From Nymphalis io (lineage: Eukaryota; Arthropoda; Insecta; Lepidoptera; Nymphalidae): a stretch of DNA of 64,000 nucleotides. The notes under the pieces are model-generated. The model made no database searches and was not told the DNA's origin. It saw only the letters and a program-made list of their open reading frames with translations. The stretch covers positions 5,897,377-5,961,376 of the forward strand of contig NC_065902.1 of NCBI RefSeq assembly GCF_905147045.1. Reading direction: 5' to 3'. Shown here piece after piece: positions 47,129 through 58,688 of the stretch (its first letter is position 1; each line of letters starts with the position of its first letter). The position numbers were made by a program, and so were the translations under genes.

Positions 47129-47861
47129 ATGTAAATTCATTTCAATTCAAAAATCAGTATAAAAAAATTGCTATCACTCATGTTCGACGTTTAATTAAAT
47201 ACGTATGAAAATTAGACATAATCAAATTATTATATTTTATCCTATGTTTTACCTGTATATTTGTTGTAATTTTATTCATAGATTATTTTTCAACAATTTA
47301 TTAAAATACAAATTTAATAAGGTAATTGCAATTATTATACATTGAAAAAACCACAAAGGTTGGACCTCAATCCATAAAAGTTTGACCACAGTCTATTAAT
47401 AAATTAAATGTATACAAAATACATATGCTACAATTACAAATCAACAAATACAATAAAGCAAATAGATATGAAAAACATGAAAAAAAATGAATATTTTTTA
47501 TTTTAGTTATTTACATTATTTTAATTTGTCTATGAAATATTTTTTCATCTTTTGCTAGACACTTTTGACTTACCGTATAACGATTACACGATAAAACGGG
47601 GGGCAGCTGAATAATAAGACAAGGAATAATATTGATTGTTCTTTCACCGTACATATTTTGTGCTGGCTCAATGCGCAATATTCTATTTAGATATAAAGAA
47701 CAATTGTAAAATAATAATGATGAATGCTTTAAGGATATAAACTGTACATATATTATGTAATGAAAATTATTTATTTACATTCCATGAAATCTTGCCGTTA
47801 AATATTCAATATTAATAATAAATACAATATCTATAAATTTCTTTTGAAGTTACAAAATGAA
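47129..47861. other. AT-rich non-coding stretch
   Basis: Nothing recognised. Confidence 0.5.
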
Positions 47862-47960
47862 TAACTTCATAACTCCCTCGCGGTCATTCAATTTGTTTGT
47901 CGTCCAGTCGCTACAGCGACGGAAGTTTGATGAAAACTTATTCTTGGTCTACATTTTTGC
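47862..47960 (+). repeat. Uncharacterised dispersed repeat, module B, copy 1
   Basis: TAACTCCCTCGCGGTCATTC, AATTTGTTTGTCGTCC, CTACAGCGACGGAAGTTTGA and a TTATTCTTGGTC end. Related to 55567-55700 and 60500-60630. Confidence 0.7.
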
Positions 47961-48469
47961 CCCTTTTTACATAACTTTAAGCATTACAAAGTCACTCTAT
48001 CTAAGAAATAGCTATTTAAAATAATGACACATAAAATTTATTTCATATTTAATAACTAATAATGTATCTTAGTTTATTTTTAACCTTGTTTAAATTATCA
48101 ACATTATTTATACATACATATAACGGAACAAAAATAAATCAACACAGAACAGACTTGAAAGTTTGTAAAGAAATAGACTTTCAAATATATACATATTCTT
48201 ATGTATAATGTTCTTTACGTGTATATGCCACTGAGTTCTTAAATGGCTGGACCGATTTTGATAATCTTTTAGAGGCTTTCAGTCGATTTTGTTTCTTATT
48301 TCACACGTAAGTAGTCTGGCTGGCAGTACGTTATAGCAGTATAATATATATTGGCTTAATTGATATGACATTTATTAATAAAAATTTTAATTTTTGATTA
48401 TCGAAGTAAATTTAGCTCTATTGAAAATTAATGTTTATTTTACACTAAGTATTCTAGGCAACTGAACGA
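47961..48469. other. AT-rich non-coding stretch
   Basis: 48222-48300 (GCCACTGAGTTCTTAAATGG, CTGGACCGATTTTGATAATC) resembles a frequent lepidopteran dispersed repeat phrase. Otherwise nothing recognised. Confidence 0.45.
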
Positions 48470-48610
48470 ATAAATCGAATAGAAGCGAAATTACTAAGAG
48501 AGGCTATTTCGTATTCAAACCTAGTTTAGCCGTCACTTAAATTGAGATGCACGGCTTTGAAAAAGTTTTGCAGCAATCTCAAAATATTGTCAAAGCTGTC
48601 CAATACCAAC
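48470..48610 (+). repeat. Uncharacterised dispersed repeat, module A, copy 2
   Basis: TTTCGTATTCAAACCTAGTT, TAGCCGTCACTTAAATTGAG, ATGCACGGCTTTGAAAAAGT, then CAAAGCTGTCCAAT. Aligns with 46470 and 58510. Confidence 0.72.
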
Positions 48611-48865
48611 TTTTATTTATTCCACTTAAATAAATTGAGTTATTTTAGGGCCGATTTTTCAATCGCCAGTTTTATTACAAGCTTTTATTTAACTTGTTAT
48701 GCAATGTATGTTAGTTTATTAGGTCTCTTATCCTACGGTGTTTACACTTTGGTTCAGTTCCAATGACAATGCATTGCTCATTGTCAGGATCTACACCAAA
48801 TCCTCAAATGACAATAGCATAGAAAGAAGTGCGTGTAAGTGGCGGATTTACATCCAACACAGATT

Positions 48866-48978
48866 GTGATATTTACTTCACCTCGAGATGAATTATAAAC
48901 ACAAAACCACATAAAAACTCATTGCTTGCTCGAGTTTGTTAACTTACACGTTCTAACCATGAAGCCATTAAGCTCACA
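48866..48978 (-). repeat. SINE family 2 fragment
   Basis: Reverse complement has the head (AATGGCTTCATGGTTAGAAC), AGCAATGAG and TTTGTGTTTATAATTCATCT, then CGAGGTGAAG. The 3' half is missing. Confidence 0.7.
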
Positions 48979-49055
48979 CAAAGGTTCTGTAAAATTTTAA
49001 TGTACATTTTTATTTATTTCTATTTGTACGAAATTTTAAGAACATTCGTTTGAAA

Positions 49056-49180
49056 AAGTCCAACCGGATCATAATAAATACCCCGAGACTGTTCATCATT
49101 AATTTGATTCCCTTCAAGATAGAGGATCTTAAATTGTTGATATGTAAAATTTATAGAACTGATCATTCGTGTTTCAAATG
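49056..49180 (+). repeat. Uncharacterised dispersed repeat, module D, copy 1
   Basis: GAGACTGTTCATCATTAATT, TGATTCCCTTCAAGATAGAG and ATCTTAAATTGTTGATATG match 54455-54600. No frame or ends identified. Confidence 0.7.
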
Positions 49181-49947
49181 GTTGGTATATTTCTTACTTA
49201 CCTACTAATATAAACCACATTTCCATATGTAGATGAGCTTTCTGAAGGAAATGTTTTACCTGTTTTTATTTCAGAAGGAATATCTTATAATAATCTCTTA
49301 AGGTGAACGAACTGAACGTCTAGATTATTGCATATATTACATTAAGAGTTCATTACCCAAGGGAGTATACTAATACAAATTATATACAAACGGATAAAAT
49401 TGTGTATCGAATCAAAACATGGAATCGGAAAATGTGTAAAATATATTACTCAATCTAAGGATCACTAAGATCGATTAATCTAATGGGTACTAGAGTCGCC
49501 TACTATTAGAACAATATAGATTTCAAATAAGTGTAAAGTTTACGTATATTTTTTATCTGCAATATGGCACCGTTCACAATGGTTTGAAAACTTACAGTCT
49601 CTATTAACTATAAACTAACGGTTTTTTACAATTTTAAGGTGTCATGTATGTAAAAAAATAATTGTAAAATTTATAACGTTTTTTTGTGTTGCTATATATC
49701 TTTGATTAATTTATAAAACCATATATTTAAATATAACTTTCGACGGTCGTATTCGTTTTGCCTGAATAATAAAACGCAGAGACCCACAATTTTCTCGTAA
49801 AATGCGTCTAAACTAAGTGAAATATGCACGCAAGTGGTTGTTATTACCGTAGTTGTTGGTGAATTCGTATGGTACTGTTGGTACGAAATATAAATAATTT
49901 ACTTGAGTATAAAATATTATTTATTTGTAAGGTATTGTAGGTAATGG
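49181..49947. other. AT-rich non-coding stretch
   Basis: Nothing recognised. Confidence 0.5.
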
Positions 49948-50020
49948 TGGCATGTATCTGAAGATTGTGGGTTCAAGCTTGGACTACTGAATTAGTATGT
50001 GCTTAATTCGTGATCATAAT
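49948..50020 (+). repeat. SINE family 2 head fragment
   Basis: CTGAAGATTGTGGGTTCAAG (B-box-like), CTTGGACTACTGAATTAGTA, TGTGCTTAATTCGTGATCAT. Only the 5' part is present. Confidence 0.65.
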
Positions 50021-50123
50021 TAGAATATAATATAATAAGAAGTAATGAGAAAGACTGACTGCGTTAATTGAAATAAAATATGAAGAAGAAAAGTCAGCTA
50101 AATTAAAAATATTTTTTATTCAC

Positions 50124-51094
50124 TTAAGAACATTTATCATCGTCCAATATTTGCCCTGTGGGATTGCACCCAAGGCCGTTTTTTTTTTTGTCGCTCACCC
50201 CCCCACGGGAACAGTGGGGGGGTATGTGGACACCCGATGTCCGAGGAGCTGAGCGCCCCGAACAACGGGTGTTACAACAATACACTCCGTCAGGGTGTGT
50301 TGCGCCGTGTCGATTGGCGCACCACACTCGTGGCAGGAAGGTGACATTTCCCGCCGTGCTATCTTGTACAGGTACTTACCGAAGCAGCCGTGTCCGATAA
50401 GTAACTGCGTCAACCTAAACGAGAGCGTGCCTCGTTTTCTTTTGACCCAGCGACTCAAGTGGGAACGTACCACCTCCACTGTCACCAGGCCCGCTGTGGG
50501 GGACCCCAGATCCTCCTCCCATCAGGCTATCAGGGCTTGCTGGGCTAAAGCCCTGATCCGCCCGACATCCGCTGACCCTGGACGGTCGTCGCGCTCTCGC
50601 GCCTCGGCCCGGAAGGAAGGCCCGGTACACCTCTGCGAGTACCTCCGCCTGGAGTTCCCAGGGCGGATCGCCCGCGAGGAGCGTCGCCGCTGTCCAAGAC
50701 ACCGTACGATACCCTCTTATCGCTCTTACCAATATGACCCTCTGCGGACTCCGTAGGAGGGCCCGGTTGTAAGCGCTTTGACCCATATCGACCATCGACC
50801 TCACTACGCCGGCATAGAGGCGCCGACATAGCGATCCCGGTCCTCCCACGTTGGGTAGGAGGCGACCCAAGGCGGCAGCTGTGTTGACGAACTTCGGGCC
50901 GAGTTGCACGAAGTGCTGCCTAAAGCTCCATCGCCCGTCCAGGATCAGGCCCAGATACTTCATCTGGGCCTGCACCTTGATCACCGTCCCCTGGACGGTG
51001 ATACTCGCCCCCCGAGGTGGGCCTCTCCGTGGACCATGGAAGAGGAGAGCCTCCGACCCAAGGCCGTTTTGCATTAACGTACTAAAACAAAAAA
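50124..51094 (-). pseudogene. R1-like non-LTR retrotransposon, C-terminal fragment
   Basis: GC-rich island. On the minus strand the C-terminal part of an R1-group ORF2 can be read. It begins near 51075 (NGLGSEALLFHGPRRGPPRG), continues through MKYLGLILDGRWSFRQHF, LGRLLPNVGGPGSLCRRLYA, GVVRSM and TAATLLAGDPPWELQAEVLA, and changes frame near 50450-50490. It goes on as GTLSFRLTQLLIGHGCFGKY and ends with a CX2CX8HX4C zinc finger, CHECGAPIDTAQHTLTEC (about 50290-50345). The catalytic RT core and endonuclease are missing, and internal frameshifts or deletions occur around 50600-50800. The same 15 bases (ACCCAAGGCCGTTTT) stand at both sides of the fragment (50168-50182 and 51056-51070). Confidence 0.85.
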
Positions 51095-51499
51095 AAAAGA
51101 TATAATTACGCATGTAGTGTAGTGTCTATTTGTGGAATAAATAAATAAAAGCTCACAGTCAGTTCGTGACCACGAAAGATGCAAAATCTATCAAAATACA
51201 AATATCAAAAAAGGTATAAACTTATTTAAAGTAATGCTATATATGATATAAAATAGAATGTATGATACAATGCCAAAGCTAAAATAAACTATACAAAATA
51301 AATGCCTTAATTGTTTTCCCTTTGTCTTTATTAAGTTTAAAACTAGGTCAATCAAATAAATATCAACTTTTTTTTATTTATTATAATATATGTATGTAGG
51401 TTAAATGAGTCACATAGTTAGTGGTCACGTCTAAACATAGACATTGTCCCCTGTTATATTATAGTTATATTAAAAACGTATCGTTTCTTCCTACCCTAT
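51095..51499. other. AT-rich non-coding stretch
   Basis: Nothing recognised. The stretch directly left of the R1-like fragment's 5' edge is A-rich. Confidence 0.5.
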
Positions 51500-51784
51500 C
51501 TACCTCATTATTCTAGTAGCTTAAAGGACCGCAGATCCCAAGAACCTGGTTTCAAATCCAGGTCCTGCATCTGAAATCTTCTTAATCGTTTCAAATTGTT
51601 GTTCTTTATTCTTTTCTTTTTTTATTTTTCAATATTCTTTATTGCTTAAATTGCTTTGCTATTAGAGTAAAGGAATAAAGAGTGCTTCTGTGTTTGCCCA
51701 CATAATTGCGCCCTTTATCTTCTTGGTTAGTCTCCGTTGAAACTGACTTTTGTAACAAGAATCGGTTAAGAGGATCGTCATTAT
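51500..51784 (+). repeat. SINE family 4, diverged copy
   Basis: CTACCTCATTATTCTAGTAG head, CCGCAGATCCCAAGAACCTG, B-box-like GGTTTCAAATCCAGG, then AGAGTAAAGGAATAAAGAGT, GTTTGCCCACATAATTGCGC and GGTTAGTCTCCGTTGAAAC. The middle is degraded into T-rich sequence. Confidence 0.75.
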
Positions 51785-52204
51785 CATATATGAAAAATAA
51801 CGCTCTTTGTGAATAAAGAACATCTTTGGAAAATTTTAATCACGAAAGGAATTGACCTTTTAACACATTACAATTCGTGTAATACGGCCGTGTGTGTTAT
51901 TGGCGCAATTTTAATGCAATAAATTTGCACGTAGATGTTTATACCATTATTACAATAGTTAATTTGTTTTTCGATGTCAGTTACAACTTTATATTACGAA
52001 GTTTATATCACAAGTATATAGAGCTTTGTGATAGCTCACAGTTGGTAGACCAATATTTTCATTGGATACTTGCAGTACTATGTACATATTGCTATGTTTG
52101 ATATAAAGGATGAGAGAGTAAATGTAATTCAAACGTTAGATACATAACATTTCAGTTCCTGTATAATTGAAATACATATATGTAAATTGGTGGTAAAGAG
52201 TAAC
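51785..52204. other. AT-rich non-coding stretch
   Basis: No gene; the 69-codon frame at 51892-52101 has no motif. Confidence 0.5.
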
Positions 52205-52345
52205 TATTGTTAACCAGCCGGTTCGATAGAAGCAACATTCGGAACCGATGTTTTTTTTTACATTTATGTAAATTAATAACGACGACTTAAAAGTGCTTTT
52301 ATGAGCTTTTATAATAAATAAATATTTTAATTTTGTTTCCTTTTT
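52205..52345 (+). repeat. Dispersed repeat with LINE-tail-like sequence
   Basis: CCGGTTCGATAGAAGCAACA, ACGACGACTTAAAAGTGCTT, TTATGAGC and AATAAATAAATATTTTAATT. Related to 9418-9530. The order resembles the 3' end of a lepidopteran non-LTR element. Confidence 0.5.
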
Positions 52346-53633
52346 TTGTCCTATCGTTAACGACGCATTGACAAATATATTTTTTTTTTTAGATTTGATA
52401 ACATGTTCAAACTTAATTTTAAGCTATGTTACAAATATCCTGTAGCTTTTTTCTCGAACAAAGCAAGTTATATGGAAGACTATAATATATTGCTTAAGTT
52501 GAATCGTAAAATCTTTTCACGTCTCGTCGTAAAATGACAAAACCCATGAAGGTTCATCTTTCATTTAAGACCTTCGACCATTCCAAAATGGCTACAAAAT
52601 ACATGGGAACAAATTCAATTTCCAACCTTACGGTATATATTTAATGTAATGTCGTCATTTTTATTCCACTTTAGTACCGAATATTCATAAAGGACAAAAA
52701 TATCGATGTAGTTTTCTATTACTTCAATCAACTCTATGAACTATCTATTTCAAGTCTTTAGTGATTATTTAGTTAATCCAAAAAAATATATATAACTTGT
52801 CATCTTCTCATTATGATTTTTTTTTCGTCAGTCGTCGTTTATCTTAATGTCCACTACTGAAAGAAAGCCTGTCCCATATAATATATATAATGTATTGGTG
52901 TATAATTAGTTTAGAATCAATATAAAAATAAATCCCCGGGATATGTAAAATAAACATTATCTAAGACACGATAAAAAACCACATACAGTTTTCAAAAAAC
53001 ATTTTTGAGAAAACAATCGTGATAATTTGATTTTCCAAAAATTCCTCCGTTTGCAATAAATTCCAATTGGGAAATTCATTAAAATAAATTCCGTATCTTA
53101 CATATGCATAAAAATTCTAATACAGTACCATCAACGTGGGCGAAGCTATCAGATAAATGCTTACAAACAAAATTTAAAGAACCTGACATTAGCAAGTATA
53201 TAGTAAAAACAACCTCTTTTTTATAATTGTATTATAATGGAATATTATATAGAATGTCCTTAAATATATATTATCTGACTTTACTGCAAAAAGGAATCGC
53301 AACCTGTATAAGTATTAGTGTTTAGATAAAATCGTTTTTATTCGATTACCCATGTAGAGTCGTAGAAGCGATGCGGTCGCGTAGAATTGAATCGCTTAGC
53401 GACAATGTCGCCTCGGCTCGCCTCAAATTACACCAATGGATTTTCGATATACCGCCCATTTGTGATCCTTCTCTGCTAGGTGAAATCGGCTGCCCAAATT
53501 AGAACTTTTGCCGGTAATGTAGCGCTTTGTTAATTATCATATTATCTTAATCCAACAAAGTATGCATCTTGTATTTAAAATTTAAGTATGCATTTGTATT
53601 GAGCTATGAATTATTTCTTTGACTATTTAAGAA
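52346..53633. other. AT-rich non-coding stretch
   Basis: No gene. 52515-52590 (CGTCGTAAAATGACAAAACC, GTTCATCTTTCATTTAAGAC) is similar to 61430-61515 and may be another dispersed repeat. 53350-53520 is less AT-rich and unidentified. Confidence 0.45.
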
Positions 53634-53830
53634 TGCCTCGTTGTTCTTATGGTAGGGTGTCGTTCTCGAGGACATGAGATCAATTTCCGGGTCAAGCTAA
53701 TAAGAAGTTATTTGATTTTTCTGCCAATAAATTCATAGCAGCAATCCGAAGTTTAGAAGTTAAGTGTCCCTCAAAATGCATCTGATTTTTTTTGAGGTCA
53801 TGTCTGATGGCCGATGGATGATTTTTTTCT
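53634..53830 (+). repeat. SINE family 4, degraded copy
   Basis: GCCTCGTTGTTCTTATGGTA head, GATCAATTTCCGGGTCAAGC, AAGAAGTTATTTGATTTTTC, TGCC, GCAGCAATCCGAAGTTTAGA and GGTCATGTCTGATGGCC. Order agrees with the family; identity is low. Confidence 0.6.
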
Positions 53831-54017
53831 TAATTAGACAGAAAGAATAGTTTAATTGTTAGTTAGTTAAAAGTTATATTATATATGGAACTGTTCTGTA
53901 TACATAGATGCATACCAAAACGATTAATAGGCGAGAGGTAGATCGAGGAATGGAAAAAACCTCCAAATAATGCTTAGAGCTTGGCAATAAAGGTGGTTGT
54001 CATCCTTTGGGCACACT

Positions 54018-54138
54018 TTGAATAAAGTCAAAGTCAAAAATCTTTTTTGAATTAAGAAGCGTTACACTTGCTTATTGACCACCGGTTCGAAAATAAGCTT
54101 CTCAGACCTGAGAAAAACCGGCGAAAGAAACTCAGCAG
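54018..54138 (+). repeat. Dispersed lepidopteran repeat (AAAGTCAAA family)
   Basis: TTTGAATAAAGTCAAAGTCA, AAGAAGCGTTACACTTGCTT, ATTGACCACCGGTTCGAAAA and CCGGCGAAAGAAACTCAGC. I recall this as very common in butterflies. Related pieces in both orientations lie at 61123-61300. Confidence 0.65.
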
Positions 54139-54454
54139 GATTTGTTTTTATCTCATATTTCAAATTTTTGGTCTATTTAAATATTAATTAGAATTGAAAG
54201 TTATTTATGTTGCATCTATCAATATATATATATATTCTATTTTAATCATAGTAAAACTTTTCTTTAAAAAATAAAGATTACTTTTACTAAAAAGCAAATT
54301 TAAACAAAAAACATCTTCATGTAGTTCGCACGCTGCAACATAGGCTTAACCGCTTTAATCTCTTGCTTTTGAAATGATATAAAATATTAAAAATAGTGCC
54401 CGCAACATGCTTCTCTAAAACAGGCTTTCCTTGATAATAATATACTCTAAAAGA

Positions 54455-54600
54455 TGAGAACGATCCAACTGACCCCTAATAAATCCCGCTTGACTGTTCT
54501 TCATTAATTTGGTTCCCATGAAACCTCCATCTTAAATTGTTGATGTTTTGCGCATGTATAATATATTGACCCCATCATTTGTACCGCAACCCTTGGATGG
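54455..54600 (+). repeat. Uncharacterised dispersed repeat, module D, copy 2
   Basis: TTGACTGTTCTTCATTAATT, TGGTTCCCATGAAACC and CATCTTAAATTGTTGATG align with 49056-49180; the similarity may extend to about 54650. Confidence 0.7.
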
Positions 54601-54721
54601 CCTCCCTTTATCGTTATTTTCTGTAAGTACATAAGTTTTGGTCGTCAAATAGATGCTGAATTTTTATCGAATACATAATTTATATGTACACTTTTTTTTA
54701 AACCTAAGCAGACTGTAAAGA

Positions 54722-54935
54722 AGGCCATGGTAAGTTGTCATCACCACCTCTCGTAGGCTTTGGCATTATAAAAAATATTAATCATCTTTTCATCACACTA
54801 GGGAACTAAGAATTTAAGTCCCTTGTGCCTTTAGTTATACCGGCTCACTCACCGTTCAAACTGAATCACAGCAATACTAGGTATCGCTGTTTAGCGATAG
54901 AATATGTGATGGCTTTAACAAAGCCAACACCATTA
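54722..54935 (-). repeat. SINE family 1, diverged copy
   Basis: Reverse complement: GGCTTTGTTAAAGCCATCAC, ATATTCTATCGCTAAACAGC, AGTTTGAACGGTGAGTGAGC, GGCACAAGGGACTTAAATTC and ACAACTTACCATGG. An IR CATGGT/ACCATG flanks its head at about 54939-54952. Confidence 0.78.
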
Positions 54936-55566
54936 ACATGGTGGTGACCATGTGAAAACCATACACCATAAAAATCTGTTTGATTATTTTACCCTACATT
55001 TTATAGAACTATTTCTATATCTCCATCACCTAGACTATACAGAATGCACATAGCGTGGTAATTATCAAAGGAGACACTCTTATGATATTCATATCTCTGA
55101 GCCCAATTATCTTGGCCTCTATCAGTCGTCACGTCCGACGAAAAAAGAATAATTCAAATTCAGATGTCATCATTTTGCAGGGAATTCGGTGACCCATTTC
55201 CAAAATCGCAACTGATATAATCCATCTATTTCAGTCAATTCAAACTAATGGTTTCAGTATTAGTTGACAGTTGTATCGCAAACGAAGTCCTATTTTTTAA
55301 TATTTTTTTTTCACAGTCTTATTTTCACCAATAAACATAGATCTATTTAAATTGATGGATAATAGTCTCTACTGAGCCTTCCGAGTCCTTGAATAATCTT
55401 CTTGGTAGAATTTTTAACATTTAATTTAATACTGTATTATTATTCAAAATTTATTTTATGTACCTATTTAAATGAAATATATTTTTAATTTAAATTTATA
55501 AAATATTTTTAATATTTAACGTAATAAAAACAGTAATAAACGTGAAATAACAATATTCCAAAAATG
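54936..55566. other. AT-rich non-coding stretch
   Basis: Nothing recognised. Confidence 0.5.
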
Positions 55567-55700
55567 TTCCCTCAGCTGCTGCAACGTGAACAAGTTTTCT
55601 TAACTTCTACGATCATTCAATTTGTTTGCCGTCCACTGCAGCGATATAAGTTAGATAGAAGTTATACTTTGCGGCTACACTTTGCTTCTTTTTATTGGAC
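55567..55700 (+). repeat. Uncharacterised dispersed repeat, module B, copy 2
   Basis: GTTTTCTTAACTTCTACGAT, CATTCAATTTGTTTGCCGTC, CACTGCAGCGATATAAG and AGAAGTTATACTTTGCGGCT align with the copies at 47862 and 60500. Confidence 0.7.
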
Positions 55701-56698
55701 TATATAAAATATTTCGCTGACTCACTTGAATTGACGGCAGCTTGTGACAAACTGCAGCTGGATGAACGTGTAATTAATGTTCGTGTAAGAACTTAACGAC
55801 ATAAATATAGTTTGTAAAATATACGATTGATTACTTAAAGAGATCATTGAAAGTATAGTAACAAAAAGTGATTTTTTTACCAGATATAGTCCCGAAACAA
55901 GACTCGATTTTTTATATGCCTATAAATAAAAATCAAATGTCTTGAATCGGAATTGAAAATCCAAATCAAGCAGATTACATTTAAACATATTTGTTGTAGT
56001 AATTTACTAAACTATAAATTAGCTAGTTATTCTAAATGACACTGTACATATTCACATCTCTTCATTTGCCTTAAATTTTTTTTTTATATAAACAAGTCTT
56101 GTAAATTTGTTATGCAAATAATTGTTTTAAATAATTTATTCAATTAACTATCGTGCAGCGGAACGAAAAAGCAAGTACTTATGTTGATTTTCCTTAGCTA
56201 AAAAAACATGAATAAATTCTTTACTCATAGAATCTTCGCGTTCTACAAAGGTAAGGAAGTTGATTTATATATTTTTTTGAAATAATACTGAACAACCTGT
56301 TTTTCAAAGAATTATCAAAATTCATATTTTATCTTTAGCTAAGCGGTAAGTAAGTGTGGTCATGATGAGGCCATGAGTTCAGAATCGAAAGTGGGACTTT
56401 CATATTGCTAAACTTATAATCGCAAATATGCTATATAGGTTATTATATGTTTTCGTCTAAGATTATAATATGAACAGCAAAAAGTTTATAACGTTGCCTT
56501 TACTATTTCCTTTATATGTATTTGAAATAAAAATATTATCGCTATAGGCGTCGATTAAGATAATATAAAGCAATATAAATACATTTTTTTGTAATAAATC
56601 CTTTTTTTTTGTAATAATCCGGTACACATTTTATTTCAAAAAATATTCCATAATATGTTTAATTATGATATAACGAACATAAATGTATGTATGTATTT
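55701..56698. other. AT-rich non-coding stretch
   Basis: No gene. A weak SINE-like head phrase lies near 56341-56400 but cannot be secured. Confidence 0.5.
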
Positions 56699-56965
56699 AC
56701 TGGTGGCAGAGCTTTGTGAAAGCTCGTCTGGGTAGGTACCACCCACTCATCAGATATTCTACCGCAAAACAGCAGTACTTGGTATTGTTGTGTTCCGGTT
56801 TGAAGGGTGAGTGAGCCAAAGTAATTACAGGCACAAGGGACATAACATCTTAGTTCCCAAGGTTGGTGGCGCATTGGTTATGTAAGAGATGGCAATGTCT
56901 ATGGGCGTTGGTGACCACTTACCATCAGGTGGCCCATATGCTCGTCCGCCTTTCTATATAATATA
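56699..56965 (+). repeat. SINE family 1, good copy
   Basis: ACTGGTGGCAGAGCTTTGTG to CCGCCTTTCTATATAATA, with all landmarks and a 15-20 base internal deletion before TGGCAATGTCTATGGGCGTT. Very similar to the copies at 30135 and 33073. Confidence 0.92.
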
Positions 56966-57719
56966 ATTCTATCAATTTTTTTACAAAAGTACGCACAGGA
57001 AAACAAGGACTTTTTTTTCGACTTTTTCTGTCAATGTCAAAAATGTGTAAATTTATAAATGTATAAAAGCCCTAGTAGCTAGCTAATGTTTAAAGCAAAG
57101 CCGTCAATTTTTATTTTTTAAACGATGATAGTTTGATTATTAAATATTTAATTCAAAAAAGAATACCAACGTCGGTAACATAATTATAGACACAATCTAT
57201 ATCAACAGTTGAGTAAATACAATCATATATACATCTATCACAATGGGAAGTACACAGATAACGCCAGATGCTTGCAAATTGCCTCGACCAATTTCAATTA
57301 GCTGAGATGAACGTTTCCTTTCAAAACCACACCTTTACTACGACTATAATTATTTTCTATTATAATAAAACTCGCATAATTTGTGAAATATATAACAAAT
57401 ATTTGAGTATTGGTGGATTCTATTGTAAGGCCAGAAGTATTTGCAACAACCCGTACATATATAGGTTGATAGAGAAGAAATTTTAGTTTGCCTGAGTCCG
57501 TATTTCCTGATAGGTACAATGTTGGTGTCTTCAAATCCAGAATAAACAGGTTTCTTATACCTGTAAGAAACGCTGATGTAAACGAAAGATGTAGCACGCT
57601 TACCTAAGCGTGCTACATCCTAGACCGTGTCGATGCTTAACATCAGGCAAGTCAACGGTCAAACGCTGGCCTATTAATTATAAAAAAAAATAGTTATTGG
57701 ATAAACATGTTGGAGAATA
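56966..57719. other. AT-rich non-coding stretch with two hairpins
   Basis: No gene; the 72- and 99-codon overlapping frames at 57268-57597 have no motif. Hairpins are given separately. Confidence 0.5.
57550..57619. repeat. Two neighbouring perfect hairpins
   Basis: GTTTCTTA (57550-57557) pairs with 57564-57571 over 6 nt. GATGTAGCACGCTTA (57588-57602) pairs with 57605-57619 over only 2 nt. The second, with 15 perfect pairs of mixed composition, is a strong cruciform candidate. Confidence 0.88.
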
Positions 57720-57805
57720 CGATCTGAAACATGCATATTTCTTCACAGGTGGTTTTTAACACTTCGGTTAAGGTTCACGTGTTGTAGCCACTGGGCTATT
57801 TCACG
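57720..57805 (-). repeat. SINE family 2 head fragment
   Basis: Reverse complement: AATAGCCCAGTGGCTACAAC (A-box region), ACGTGAACCTTAACCGAAGT and AACCACCTGTGAAGAAATAT. Short and diverged. Confidence 0.6.
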
Positions 57806-58509
57806 ACAAAAAATCCATTTCGTTCATTTGAAAGGAATTTAGAAATATTATTCTAATTGTTTTAGTTGTAATTTATTATATAGCCAATAGTTTCCGACCG
57901 AGCTTCGCCCGCGTGTGGAGGTGGAGCAGGTGGAAGGCAGCCTATGTTTTTAGTCAGAAAAATAATTGCGATTCAAAGGGGAAATGCTGCTAATATTCTT
58001 GCCACCATTCCACGCGGTCACGATTTGTACAGTAACTATTTTTAATTTTTATTTGTATTTATATACTTTCTGTCTATTCCAAATTCATTTCGCCAATAGT
58101 ATTATATACATGTTGCTCTTCAAGTCAAAATATGATTAGAACCCTCAGCCATCATGTGACCTTGAATAAAAATATCAGATGAAAATCAATAATCAACTTG
58201 ATACTGTTTATCTGAGCAGATTAACCATCAGATCACGTAATCTATATCGAGTTTCAAGGAGATATTTGCCCTCATGTTTCCATCAGTCTGCTCATCTATA
58301 GTTATTATCACTTTACCTTATCAAACATTCTTTACAATGTCAAAATATTCTTTTTTCAAGTAGGCCTCCTGGCCTTTACAGGCATTTTTGTGTCGTCAGG
58401 TTACAGGATTAAATTAAATGTAAACCTATATTTCGTAAAAATATTTCACTTACAAACGTCGGGTTTTCGCTACTATATAACTTGGCGAAATAATACTAAG
58501 ATACCGAGT
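57806..58509. other. AT-rich non-coding stretch
   Basis: 57895-57930 (GACCGAGCTTCGCCCGCGTG) is a repeat phrase common in Lepidoptera. Otherwise nothing recognised. Confidence 0.45.
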
Positions 58510-58640
58510 AAATCGCTCGAATGGAACTTCTGCAACGACTGAAGGCGTTTATTTAGTATTCAAACTTAGTCTAGACGCCATTCAAATTGAGATACGCAGC
58601 TTCGAAAAAGTTTTACACTAATTAAGTTGTTCAAAGCTCA
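58510..58640 (+). repeat. Uncharacterised dispersed repeat, module A, copy 3
   Basis: AAATCGCTCGAATGGAAC, GCGTTTATTTAGTATTCAAA, TAGACGCCATTCAAATTGAG, ATACGCAGCTTCGAAAAAGT. Aligns with 46470 and 48470. Confidence 0.73.
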
Positions 58641-58688
58641 ATTTCATGTATATGTTACATAACGTAAATTAAACTTCAAGCATGATTT

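Noticed and set aside
50158..50756. Plus-strand 80- and 153-codon frames in GC-rich sequence
   Set aside because: Antisense shadows of the R1-like fragment, whose zinc finger and conserved motifs lie on the minus strand.
57298..57597. 99-codon minus-strand frame
   Set aside because: Overlaps an equally long plus-strand frame and hairpins; no motif in either.
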